The notes under the pieces: model-generated | Databases searched by the model: none | The model's input: the letters and a program-made list of their open reading frames with translations, nothing else | Told to the model about the DNA's origin: nothing | Shown: one piece after another, positions 1-6,748 of the stretch | How the letters are laid out: every line of letters starts with the position of its first letter | Numbering within the stretch: the stretch's first letter is position 1 | NCBI RefSeq assembly: GCF_003478445.1 | Contig: NZ_QUET01000051.1 | Location: 1 to 8,931, forward strand | DNA from: Roseburia sp. AM59-24XD | Lineage (GTDB): Bacteria > Bacillota > Clostridia > Lachnospirales > Lachnospiraceae | DNA: 8,931 nucleotides | Reading direction: 5' to 3' | Program-made: the position numbers and the translations under genes

Positions 1-16
1 TAGACTTCGTGGAAAG

Positions 17-169
17 CTAATTTGATACATAATATTTCGTATCTTCCTCAGAATGACCATGACTAATGTATGTATCATATAAGGTCTTTTTTTGCTTATC
101 CCACCTTTTATTAAATTCTTTCTTGCTCATAGCATAAATAGGTATTTCAAACAAAGTTTTTTTCTCCAT
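17..169 (-). CDS. Small AT-rich hypothetical protein (50 aa)
   Basis: I do not recognise this protein family. The reading frame starts at ATG 169-167 and stops at TAG 19-17. It is preceded by a GGGAG Shine-Dalgarno-like sequence about 9 nt upstream and by a promoter-like pair at 193-221. The product is hydrophilic and rich in Lys, Asp and Tyr, with an N-terminal LFEIPIYAMSKKEF stretch and a KRWDK motif. It has no signal peptide, membrane segment or cysteine. Its codons are strongly AT-rich (TTT, AAA, TAT, ATT), unlike the GC-rich transfer genes next to it, so it probably belongs to different DNA such as host chromosome, another element or an insertion. It could be a complete small protein or the N-terminus of a longer one cut short by the TAG. 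The start, binding site and promoter favour real expression; the function is unknown. Confidence 0.55.
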   Translation of the reverse strand: MEKKTLFEIPIYAMSKKEFNKRWDKQKKTLYDTYISHGHSEEDTKYYVSN

Positions 170-192
170 AGGCTATACTCCCTTTTCTTTTT

Positions 193-221
193 ATCTTATC
201 ATATTTGAATAATTGCGTCTA
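193..221 (-). promoter_or_regulatory. Candidate sigma-A-type promoter for the 50-aa ORF
   Basis: On the minus strand a -35-like TAGACG (221-216; 4 of 6 to TTGACA) is followed after 17 nt by a -10-like TAAGAT (198-193; 4 of 6 to TATAAT). These lie about 24 nt upstream of ATG 169 in AT-rich DNA. A competing TATGAT sits just upstream of the -10. The -35 overlaps the stop codon of the Cys-rich ORF, so the small gene would have its own promoter rather than depend on the transfer operon. This is motif matching only. Confidence 0.4.
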
Positions 222-395
222 TTTAGAAGTTTTCAAAGACAAATTTTTGACACAGTACCCCACACAAGGGGACTGTCCCTTGTAAGGGCAGGAAGTGCAA
301 GCCGGGGGATAAGGAACAGGCGGCGCATTATCACGCCGCCCGTTCGGTTTCTGTATCATCATCTTTTCAAAGGGATTGTCGGTAAACAGGGTCAT
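219..395 (-). CDS. Small Cys-rich protein (58 aa) at end of transfer operon
   Basis: ATG 395-393 overlaps the TGA stop of the DUF4366 gene (394-392) in an ATGA arrangement, the same coupling seen between virB4 and the methyltransferase. The product begins MTLFTDNPFEKMM, has a Pro-rich middle, then a cysteine cluster CTSCPYKGQSPCVGYC (CxxC, then C and C) that could bind a metal. Small Cys-rich proteins are common accessory genes in Tn1549/CTn-type elements, but I cannot assign a named family with certainty. The last ~10 residues (after GYCVKN) are encoded by AT-rich DNA unlike the rest, so the natural C-terminus may have been replaced at a junction near 245. An inverted repeat (319-325 with 334-340, 7 bp perfect, 8-nt loop) lies inside the coding region. 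Confidence 0.6.
   Translation of the reverse strand: MTLFTDNPFEKMMIQKPNGRRDNAPPVPYPPACTSCPYKGQSPCVGYCVKNLSLKTSK
319..340. repeat. GC-rich inverted repeat within the Cys-rich ORF
   Basis: GGCGGCG at 319-325 pairs perfectly with CGCCGCC at 334-340 around an 8-nt loop. There is no U-tract after it on either strand, so it is not a typical intrinsic terminator. It could form an mRNA hairpin after the DUF4366 stop, or simply reflect Gly/Arg/Ala/Pro codons. Confidence 0.45.
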
Positions 396-1120
396 AGGGT
401 TTCTTCCTCCATTTCTTCATCTTCGGGAGTTTCCCCGGTATCTGCTTCCGGCTCGTCCTCGTCGTAGTCCTCAAATTCAAAATCTTCAAGGTCGGTATCG
501 CCCTTTACATTCTGCTTCGGCTTCATAAACTTAAAGTAGTAGAACGCTGCGCCGCCACCAAGCAGGGCAAAGAGGACTAAGGCAAGCACCACACCGGGAT
601 TGCCGCCTTTTTCTTTCGGTTCTTCCGGCTGCTCCGTTGGTGTTGGGGTGGGTTCTTTGCCTGTGCAGCCTGTCATACTGGTAACACATACCGGGCAGGA
701 CGTGTTTACCTTTCCGGCTTCGCATTTTTCCGTACAGTTACAGATTTCCGGCTTTTTGGCAGCTTCGCCGTTTTCGGTCAGTGCCATAAGGTCGGCTTCG
801 TCCACTTGATTTAGGAAATGTACGGTCTGTTCGCCCTCGGCGGCGCGGTCAATGAGGATATAGAAATAGTTGCCGCTTTTGGTGGTAACAGTGATAAGCT
901 GCTTATTGCCGCCGTAATCGTCAACCAGTGTTGCGTTTCCCTTTGGGGTAAGGGGCGACGTTTCCTCTTTTTCCTCCACAACTACGTTGCTGTCGTTGGT
1001 CGCGTCCCCGGCGGTCGGCTCTGTGGCTGCGCCCTGTGCATAGGCAGGGACAGAAAAACCGCCCATAAGGATAAGGGCGGTACAAAGGGCAGTCATGGTC
1101 TTTTTCAGTTTATTCTTCAT
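392..1120 (-). CDS. DUF4366-type membrane-anchored extracellular protein
   Basis: This looks like the DUF4366 family found beside DUF4315 in Tn1549/CTn-type transfer regions; its exact role in conjugation is not known. Two in-frame ATGs exist. The one at 1126 lies only 3 nt from GGAGG (1134-1130), the one at 1120 lies 9 nt from it, so I choose 1120, giving 242 aa. Residues 1-28 form a signal peptide (basic start, hydrophobic core, AYA at the cleavage site). A folded segment around 60-120 (NYFYILIDR, VHFLNQVDE) is followed by a cysteine cluster (C127, C129, C133, C142, C145, C152), a Pro/Thr-rich spacer, one membrane segment at about 176-196, a basic stop, and a very acidic Asp/Glu cytoplasmic tail. 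It probably sits at the membrane facing outward. The start overlaps the DUF4315 gene by 11 nt. Confidence 0.85.
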   Translation of the reverse strand: MKNKLKKTMTALCTALILMGGFSVPAYAQGAATEPTAGDATNDSNVVVEEKEETSPLTPKGNATLVDDYGGNKQLITVTTKSGNYFYILIDRAAEGEQTVHFLNQVDEADLMALTENGEAAKKPEICNCTEKCEAGKVNTSCPVCVTSMTGCTGKEPTPTPTEQPEEPKEKGGNPGVVLALVLFALLGGGAAFYYFKFMKPKQNVKGDTDLEDFEFEDYDEDEPEADTGETPEDEEMEEETL

Positions 1121-1367
1121 CTGCATTTTCCTCCTGTTCGTTTTCTTCTGCGGGTGCGGCAGTCATGCCGGGAATACCGCCGCCGGACAGCATAGCGTTC
1201 AGTTCCTGCGGGGTCAGACGCATAGCTCGTACAAGCTGTACGATTTCAAGGTTTTCCGCTTCGGTTTTCTGCGCTTCCAGTCCTTTTAACTTGTTCTGAT
1301 ACTCTGTGATTTTCTCGCGGGTCTTTGCGATTTCCTTATTGATACGGTCGATTTTATTGTTTGCCAT
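1110..1367 (-). CDS. DUF4315-family small coiled-coil protein
   Basis: An 85-aa product starting at ATG 1367 with GGAG 9 nt upstream. Residues 1-45 are a charged heptad-like helix (KIDRINKEIAKTREKITEYQ) that predicts a coiled coil. Then comes a short helical motif LVRAMRLTPQELNAML, a Gly-rich GGGIPG turn and an acidic tail. This order matches the DUF4315 family, a constant neighbour of DUF4366 in Tn1549-like elements. No enzyme motif is visible; an oligomeric accessory or scaffold role in the transfer apparatus is inference. It lies between the CHAP hydrolase (42-nt gap) and DUF4366 (overlap). Confidence 0.85.
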   Translation of the reverse strand: MANNKIDRINKEIAKTREKITEYQNKLKGLEAQKTEAENLEIVQLVRAMRLTPQELNAMLSGGGIPGMTAAPAEENEQEENADEE

Positions 1368-1409
1368 AGGTCATTTCTCCTTTCTTTTTTGGGCTGCTTT
1401 ACCAGTTCA

Positions 1410-2006
1410 TCAGCCGTAGCCTTTGATACATTGATAGTTAAGGTCATAGCTCTTTATCTTGCAAGCGTCGCCGGAATTGCCCTCAACGGTATAGACGCGG
1501 CTGCCGTCCCTGCCAAGCACAAGCCCCACATGGTCGGCAACGCCGTCTAAATCCCAATCGAAAAAGATAGCGTCGCCCGGTGCGATATTCTCATAGCCGC
1601 GTGCGCCCCATTGTCCCCTTGACTGAAACCAAGGGACACCCTGCCATTCGCAGCCCGCAAAGCGCGGTTCGCTTTTTCCGGCTTGATTGTAGCACCATGA
1701 TACAAAACAGGCACACCATTCCACGCGGCTGTTAAAGCCGTACCAAGACCAGTAAGGGTAGCCGCCCACATTTCCGACTTGCTGCTTTGCAAGCTCCATA
1801 AGCTCTTGATTTCCGGGGCGCGTACCGTTTACAAACTCCACGCCGCTTAAATCCTCGGACGGGCTTCCGTCGGGAGAACCGCCGCCAAAAATCAGCGGTT
1901 TGTTGCCGCTTGTTTCCAAATACACCCGGTACATTTCAAGCTGCTCCGGCGTAAGAAGTTTCTCCGCAAGCTCGGAAATAGGCTTGTTTGTTAGTTTCAC
2001 ATTCAA
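1410..2006 (-). CDS. CHAP-domain cell-wall hydrolase, C-terminal fragment (frameshifted)
   Basis: This frame holds the catalytic end of the transfer-associated peptidoglycan hydrolase. In fragment numbering, VEWCACFVSW places a probable nucleophile Cys at 98, ADHVGLVLG places the catalytic His at 159, and VEGNSG at 174-179 supplies the usual third acidic/amide residue of CHAP-type amidase/endopeptidases. In Gram-positive conjugation such enzymes (VirB1-like role) open the wall for the channel. The nominal start is TTG 2006, but no good ribosome binding site precedes it, and the frame is open upstream with residues that continue the other fragment (ETGETTTEEV, then PYEYYI). This is therefore the second half of one broken gene, not an independent gene, and it is probably poorly translated as it stands. 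All key residues are present. Confidence 0.85.
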   Translation of the reverse strand: MNVKLTNKPISELAEKLLTPEQLEMYRVYLETSGNKPLIFGGGSPDGSPSEDLSGVEFVNGTRPGNQELMELAKQQVGNVGGYPYWSWYGFNSRVEWCACFVSWCYNQAGKSEPRFAGCEWQGVPWFQSRGQWGARGYENIAPGDAIFFDWDLDGVADHVGLVLGRDGSRVYTVEGNSGDACKIKSYDLNYQCIKGYG

Positions 2007-3376
2007 GATGTAATACTCATAAGGGACTTCCTCGGTGGTGGTTTCCCCGGTTTCCGGTCGGTGCTTGTTTCGGTGCGGTAGCGTATTTCCACTTCCTCGG
2101 TCAGCGTCAAGGTGTATTGCATGGCAAAGATACGTTCAAGCTCTGCCTGTGCGCTCTGCGGGGTGTAGCTCTGTAAGAGGGCGGTCAAGTAAGACGCTAA
2201 TTCGTGGGGGTTATGCCCGATACTGTCAAGGTCGTAGCGGTATTCATCATAGCCGGGGTGGGTGCTTTCGATATTGTCGATCTCACTTTGCAGGGCATTT
2301 TCCATAGCGGTGTAGTTCTGTTCCGTTGCCACAAGGTCGCTGTCCTCGGACGTGTAGGACGTGCCAAGTACCCCGTTTGTCAAGCCCGAAAACATAGCCC
2401 CGCAAGAGGACAGCCCTGCGGAAATCATAATAAAGAGAAGCAGCGCGGCAACTGCAATCAAAATGCCCGCCGGGTGTCTTGCCGCAAATGCGGCGGCTTT
2501 CCTCGTTTCCTCGGCGGTTTTCTTCGCCGTCTTTCTTGTGGCTTCCGCTGCGGCTTTTGCCCCTCCTTTCTTTGCCGCCTTTGCATACTGGCGTTTTATC
2601 TGCTGTTTCTGCATGAAACGGGAAAGCGGGTTAGAGGTAAGCTGCGGGTTCTCATGCAGCGTCTTGTGATACTGGAAGTTGACGTTTGCCTTAAATGCTG
2701 CCTTTTCTGCATTTGCTGCTTCCCGGTAGGGTTTGAGCTTATGGCTGCGGTAGCCCTGTTTTAACTTCCGCGCTCCGTATTTCGCGCCGCGCTCGGCAAG
2801 TTCCTCTGATTTATGCGCCCCCTCAACGCCGGAATTGTCCTTTTCAACGGAATGTATCTTGTTATGGACGAAAATCCCTGCTTCCTGTGCAGGGCGGGAC
2901 AGCGGGTTTCCCTTTTTGCCGCCGGGTATCGGTTTTTCCTGTTCTTCAAAGCGTAAGCGGGTCTTTGCCTTGCCTGCGGCTTCGTCAAAGGTGCGCTTCT
3001 TAACCAGTTTCTTTTGCTTTGGGATAGCTGCCTTTGCCGCGTCCAGTCGGTCAGCGGCTTTTTCCGATTTTTTGATGTAAGGTTCCAGTTCCGGCGTTGC
3101 CCGTTCCTCATCGGTAAACTGTAAGCGGGAAGTGGAAGTACGCAAAGCAGTAGCTTCCTGCTCTTTCTTGACAGCCTTTTTGTTTCCCTTTCGAGTATGT
3201 GCTGTGTCAAGATGTTCTATGATGCGTTCCGCTGCGGCACTGTCCGGCTGTGAAAAGTCGCTGTCTGCTTCCCGGCTGCTGATACGCTCGGCGGTCTGCT
3301 GTGTTTCGTTTACTTCCACCACGCCGTCGCGGGTCATTTTCTGTGTGATTTTATCGCGTGGTTTTAATTGCTTGAT
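2003..3376 (-). CDS. CHAP hydrolase membrane-anchor N-terminal fragment (frameshifted)
   Basis: This is the N-terminal part of the bitopic wall hydrolase: a long Lys/Ala/Glu-rich, highly charged cytoplasmic region (about 300 aa), one membrane segment HPAGILIAVAALLLFIMISAG, then the extracellular segment leading to the CHAP domain. Near 2054-2057 the frame shifts by one base, giving a spurious tail ending in SLMSITS; with one base restored the product runs on into the CHAP domain, about 655 aa in all. The start is uncertain. GGAGG at 3390-3386 lies 9 nt before an ATC codon (3376-3374) and the product then begins xKQLKPRDK, as I would expect for this family. The upstream ATG at 3415 would only add residues read out of the methyltransferase gene, and the next ATG (3337) would remove the LKPRDK segment. 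The start region overlaps the methyltransferase end by 13 nt. Confidence 0.75.
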   Translation of the reverse strand: MKQLKPRDKITQKMTRDGVVEVNETQQTAERISSREADSDFSQPDSAAAERIIEHLDTAHTRKGNKKAVKKEQEATALRTSTSRLQFTDEERATPELEPYIKKSEKAADRLDAAKAAIPKQKKLVKKRTFDEAAGKAKTRLRFEEQEKPIPGGKKGNPLSRPAQEAGIFVHNKIHSVEKDNSGVEGAHKSEELAERGAKYGARKLKQGYRSHKLKPYREAANAEKAAFKANVNFQYHKTLHENPQLTSNPLSRFMQKQQIKRQYAKAAKKGGAKAAAEATRKTAKKTAEETRKAAAFAARHPAGILIAVAALLLFIMISAGLSSCGAMFSGLTNGVLGTSYTSEDSDLVATEQNYTAMENALQSEIDNIESTHPGYDEYRYDLDSIGHNPHELASYLTALLQSYTPQSAQAELERIFAMQYTLTLTEEVEIRYRTETSTDRKPGKPPPRKSLMSITS

Positions 3377-4323
3377 AGTCCTGCACCTCCAATCCGCGCC
3401 CTCGCAAGGGCGCAATACTCTACATTTAATTCAATCCCGATATAATGGCGGTCAAGGCTTTTTGCTGCAAATCCTGTGGTACCGCTTCCGAAAAACGGGT
3501 CTATGACAATCCCGCCTTTGGGACAGCCTGCCAAGATACAGGTTTCCGCTAATTTCGGGGGAAAAGCTGCAAAATGCGCCCCTTTATATGGGACAGTGTT
3601 AATCAGCCACACGTCCCGCTTGTTCCGCGTGGTCGGCATGAGCGCGTCGTCATAGTAGCCACCGTCCCGCGGTCGGTTTAGTCCCTGTACCTTTCCTTGT
3701 CCGGGGATTTCCTGTGTGTATTTGCTGTTGGTGCTGCGCGCTCTGCGATACCGTTCTGCGGTAGTAGGTGCTAAGGGTTCCGCAATGGCGGCAGCGTCAT
3801 AGTAATATTTCTTTTCTTTTGAAAGCAGGAAGATATGTTCATAGCAGCGTGTCGGGCGGTCTTTACAGCTTTCCGGCATAGGATTTTGTTTCTGCCATAT
3901 AATATCGCTCCGAAGATACCACCCCTGTTCCCGCAGGGAAAACGCCAGGAGCCAGGGAATACCGATTAAGTCCTTTTGCTTGCAGCCGGTAACGCGGCTG
4001 TTCCTTGCAATCCGCTGTCCGGTGCGCCCCTTTGGATTTTTCGGGTCAGCATAGCCGCCTTTATTTCCTGTGCCGCAATAGGTGTCTGCGATATTCAGCC
4101 ATAACGTACCGTCCTTTCTAAGCACCCGGTAAAGCTCGCCAAAAACAGAGGTCAGCCTGTCAATATACTGTTCCGGCGTGTCCTCCTGTCCGATTTGTGC
4201 GTCAAGCCCATAGTCCCGCAGCGCATAGTACGGCGGGCTTGTAACGCAGCAATGGACGCTTTCAGAGGGCAGTTCTTTTAAGGCGGCAAGCGCGTCCCGG
4301 TTGATAATCACATCTGTTTTCAT
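3364..4323 (-). CDS. Site-specific DNA methyltransferase, beta-class (N4-cytosine or N6-adenine)
   Basis: A 319-aa SAM-dependent DNA methyltransferase. The catalytic motif IV, TSPPY at residues 28-32, comes before the SAM-binding motif I, DPFFGSGTT at 275-283, an order typical of the beta class. SPPY is more usual in N4-cytosine enzymes and DPPY in N6-adenine enzymes, so N4C is somewhat favoured. The target-recognition part is probably the variable middle, about 85-240. Length is normal and both key motifs are intact. The ATG overlaps the VirB4 stop in ATGA (when the VirB4 frameshift is corrected), with only a weak GAGG upstream, which suggests translational coupling. No restriction endonuclease is nearby, so it is an orphan enzyme. 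Protecting transferred DNA from host restriction, or epigenetic control, is inference. The target site cannot be read from the sequence. Confidence 0.93.
   Translation of the reverse strand: MKTDVIINRDALAALKELPSESVHCCVTSPPYYALRDYGLDAQIGQEDTPEQYIDRLTSVFGELYRVLRKDGTLWLNIADTYCGTGNKGGYADPKNPKGRTGQRIARNSRVTGCKQKDLIGIPWLLAFSLREQGWYLRSDIIWQKQNPMPESCKDRPTRCYEHIFLLSKEKKYYYDAAAIAEPLAPTTAERYRRARSTNSKYTQEIPGQGKVQGLNRPRDGGYYDDALMPTTRNKRDVWLINTVPYKGAHFAAFPPKLAETCILAGCPKGGIVIDPFFGSGTTGFAAKSLDRHYIGIELNVEYCALARARIGGAGLSSN
3385..3390 (-). promoter_or_regulatory. Ribosome binding site that decides the hydrolase start
   Basis: GGAGGT on the minus strand lies inside the end of the methyltransferase gene. Nine nt downstream, in frame with the hydrolase, is ATC and not ATG, GTG or TTG. 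Either ATC is used as a rare start or the base is wrong or mutated. Confidence 0.55.
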
Positions 4324-4495
4324 AGGCTGCTCACTTCCTCTGGCTTCGTCGTCATTACCCTGTAAAGCTCGGTATCTTTCGGGAAGCGGTCTACAAAAGG
4401 CAACACCACATTTCCATAGAAAATAAGCCCCTCGCCCGCTTCGGTGTGGGTAACATACTTCATCTGCTGCGGGGAAATATTAAGCTGCTTTGCAG
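4320..4495 (-). pseudogene. Out-of-frame C-terminal remnant of VirB4
   Basis: Directly after the VirB4 frameshift, the +1-base-corrected frame reads AKQLNISPQQMKYV, then THTEAGEGLIFYG, NVVLPFVDRFPKDT and ELYRVMTTKPEEVSSL before TGA at 4322-4320. This is what I expect for the C-terminus of VirB4-like ATPases of this ICE family. The stop overlaps the methyltransferase ATG as ATGA. In the given sequence this segment has no start of its own, so about 57 residues are lost from the ATPase. Confidence 0.85.
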
Positions 4496-6748
4496 GATAG
4501 TACGGTCGCCCTGCGCTTGATTGAGCATAAGGACAAAATCGCTGTTTTCAAAGATATTTTCCACCTCGCGGCTTGCCAAAAGGTCTTTGACGTTCTGCGT
4601 AATGGCTGTGGGGATACCGCCCCATTTACGGAAACGCTTCCAAATCTCCACGCTGTAAGCGGCGGTCTGTTCCTCTTTTAAGAGCAAATGAAACTCGTCC
4701 ATATAGTAACGGGTGGATTTCTTTTCTGCCCGGTTTATCGTTACCCTGTTCCATGTCTGGTCTTGCACAATGAGCATACCTAACTTTTTAAGCTGCTTCC
4801 CAAGCTGCTTTATATCAAAGCAGACAAGGCGGTTAGAAAGCTCCACGTTGGTTCTGTGGTTGAATACGTTAAGGCTGCCGGAAACATACAGCTCCAACGC
4901 CGCCGCGATACGGGCAGCTTCCGGCTCCGGCTGTCTTAACAGCTCGTCGTAAAGGTCGCCCAAGATAGGCATTTTTGCCGGGTCGGGGTCTGCAAGGAAC
5001 GGACGGTACACATTTCTTACAGCCCTGTCAATGACGGTCTTATCGACAGGCTGCAAACCCTCCTTGCCGCCAATGACAAGCTCGCAGAGGGAAAGGATAA
5101 AATCAGATTTCAAGGCTAACGGGTTGTCGTCCTCGGAATAGTTAAGGTTTATATCCATAGGGTTTACATACTGGGGCTTGCCGTCAATGCCCCTGCCCGT
5201 AGGGGAAAGCCGTATCACTTGCCCGTTCAGACGCTGCACAAGGGAAAAATACTCGGCTTCCGGGTCGCAGATGATAATGTCGTCGTCAGTAATGAGGAAA
5301 GCATTTGTCATTTCCCTTTTGGCGGCGAAACTCTTACCGCTTCCCGGCGTTCCCAAGATAAGCCCGTTTGGGTTTTTGAGCTGCTTTCTGTCGCAGAGTA
5401 TCATATTGTTAGAAAGGGCGTTCAAGCCATAGTACAGGGCTTGCCCCGTCTGAAAAAGCTCCTGCGTGATAAAGGGAATGAAAATAGCGGTGCTTGATGT
5501 GGTAAGCCCCCGCTGTATCGGGATAAGGTTTTTCCCAATCGGCACACTGGATAAAAGCCCCGCTTCCTGCTGATAGTCAAGGCGTGTCAGGCGGCAGTTG
5601 TATTTCTGTGCGATACCCGCCGCAGCGAAAATGTCATTTTCCAGTTTCCGCTTCGTGTCTGCCATGTTTACCACAAGGAATGTAAGGAGAAACATTCGCT
5701 CGTTGCGGCTCTGTAAGTCCTGCAACAAGTTCTTTGCTTCGCTGCCAAAGGTGGCAAGGTCGGACGGGATTATATCCATGTCATAGCCGCTTCTAACCGC
5801 TTTTTTCTGTTCCTCAATCTTCATCTTGTCAAGGTCTGTGATTTTGCGCTTAATGGTCTTGATTGCTTCCGACTGGTCGATACTGCGGATATGTAAGTTG
5901 ACGATTACACCTGTTTCCAAGTCCAGTATGTCAGCAAGCATACGGTCGTTGAGTTCCGGCGCAAGGATTTCAAGGAAGCTCGCCGCGCCGATTTTACGCC
6001 CCATGCGGAAATATCTGCCCTCGCCAAAACGGAAAGAGGACGGGGCGATAAAATCCTTTGTAGACAGCCCCGACGGGGTAAGCCAGTCAAAGGAAAAGGA
6101 GAACGGCTCGCCCTCCGGGTGGAATACCCCATGCAGCACCTTTAAGCGTTCATAGCCGGATAAGGGGCGGGCGGTTACGCCAAGCACCTTGAAATTGTTA
6201 AGCACGTCGGTTTCGATACGGGAAAGCCTTGACTTTGCAGCCGCCTTGTTATCGGCTTCAACAGTAACGGTAATGTATTTGTGCTTCACAAGCCCGTTGT
6301 TGCCTTTACTAAGCTGATTTTTCAGCATATCCGAATACTCGGTGCGGATAGAGTTAAAAGCATCCTCCTGTGCGGGGATAGAGATTGCTTTTTCTGCTTG
6401 TTCCCGCTGCGTTCCTTGATTGATGAAAGAAAGCTGCACGCTCACGCTCGCGTCAAAGTAGTTGAGGAAATCGCACCAGTTTTCAAAAATGGCGGTCTTA
6501 TCGTCTGCCTGTGCAAGCTGATAATTGATATCCTCGAACATGACGCACTTTGAATATCTTTTTTCCGTAACCTTGCAGATACCGTCCGGGTACATGGCAA
6601 GGTAGGGAATGGTCTGCTGTGCGGTGCGGGCTTTGCCGTCGCCTTTTGCCTTTCGGATAGCTTCGGCAATCTGTTTCTTTTCGGCGCGGGTCAGCTTACG
6701 CCTGTTTCCTGCGGCTTCCCGCGTCTTTTTTGTTTGTCCTTTTGACAA
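4460..6748 (-). CDS. virB4: VirB4-like conjugation ATPase, frameshifted near its C-terminus
   Basis: This is the ATPase that powers type IV secretion (VirB4/TraE-like), acting on the cytoplasmic face of the membrane. The start is TTG 6748 with AAAGGAGG at 6765-6758, 9 nt upstream. Residues 1-45 are basic, an N-terminal VirB4 domain spans about 60-400, Walker A is GTPGSGKS at 466-473, ICDPEAEY lies at 493-500, Walker B with its acidic pair is RYYMDEFHLLL at 680-690 (D684, E685), and TAITQNVKDLL follows at 714-724. After residue 752 the frame is wrong (SSLIFPRSR, then stop); with one base restored near 4492-4493 the protein is 809 aa and ends at 4320. The N-terminus overlaps the PrgI-family gene by 53 nt. 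The core ATPase motifs are complete, but loss of the C-terminus may impair function. Confidence 0.93.
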   Translation of the reverse strand: MSKGQTKKTREAAGNRRKLTRAEKKQIAEAIRKAKGDGKARTAQQTIPYLAMYPDGICKVTEKRYSKCVMFEDINYQLAQADDKTAIFENWCDFLNYFDASVSVQLSFINQGTQREQAEKAISIPAQEDAFNSIRTEYSDMLKNQLSKGNNGLVKHKYITVTVEADNKAAAKSRLSRIETDVLNNFKVLGVTARPLSGYERLKVLHGVFHPEGEPFSFSFDWLTPSGLSTKDFIAPSSFRFGEGRYFRMGRKIGAASFLEILAPELNDRMLADILDLETGVIVNLHIRSIDQSEAIKTIKRKITDLDKMKIEEQKKAVRSGYDMDIIPSDLATFGSEAKNLLQDLQSRNERMFLLTFLVVNMADTKRKLENDIFAAAGIAQKYNCRLTRLDYQQEAGLLSSVPIGKNLIPIQRGLTTSSTAIFIPFITQELFQTGQALYYGLNALSNNMILCDRKQLKNPNGLILGTPGSGKSFAAKREMTNAFLITDDDIIICDPEAEYFSLVQRLNGQVIRLSPTGRGIDGKPQYVNPMDINLNYSEDDNPLALKSDFILSLCELVIGGKEGLQPVDKTVIDRAVRNVYRPFLADPDPAKMPILGDLYDELLRQPEPEAARIAAALELYVSGSLNVFNHRTNVELSNRLVCFDIKQLGKQLKKLGMLIVQDQTWNRVTINRAEKKSTRYYMDEFHLLLKEEQTAAYSVEIWKRFRKWGGIPTAITQNVKDLLASREVENIFENSDFVLMLNQAQGDRTILQSSLIFPRSR

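Noticed and set aside
273..292. Inverted repeat ACAAGGG...CCCTTGT near the left junction as an IS end
   Set aside because: The 7-bp repeat lies within codons of the Cys-rich motif, with no transposase or target duplication nearby; too little to call a mobile element.
2045..2062. Programmed -1 ribosomal frameshift in the hydrolase
   Set aside because: No X XXY YYZ slippery heptamer or adjacent strong hairpin is visible at this site, and similar breaks in virB4 and maff2 also lack one.
2204..2764. Long + strand open frame (186 aa)
   Set aside because: It lies antisense to the well-supported hydrolase gene, is Cys/Arg-rich in an implausible way, and has no family likeness; it is a shadow of the GC-rich minus-strand gene.
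3337..3415. ATG 3415 as the start of the hydrolase
   Set aside because: It gives 13 extra residues read from methyltransferase DNA in another frame and has no good binding site, while GGAGG at 3390-3386 points to about 3376.
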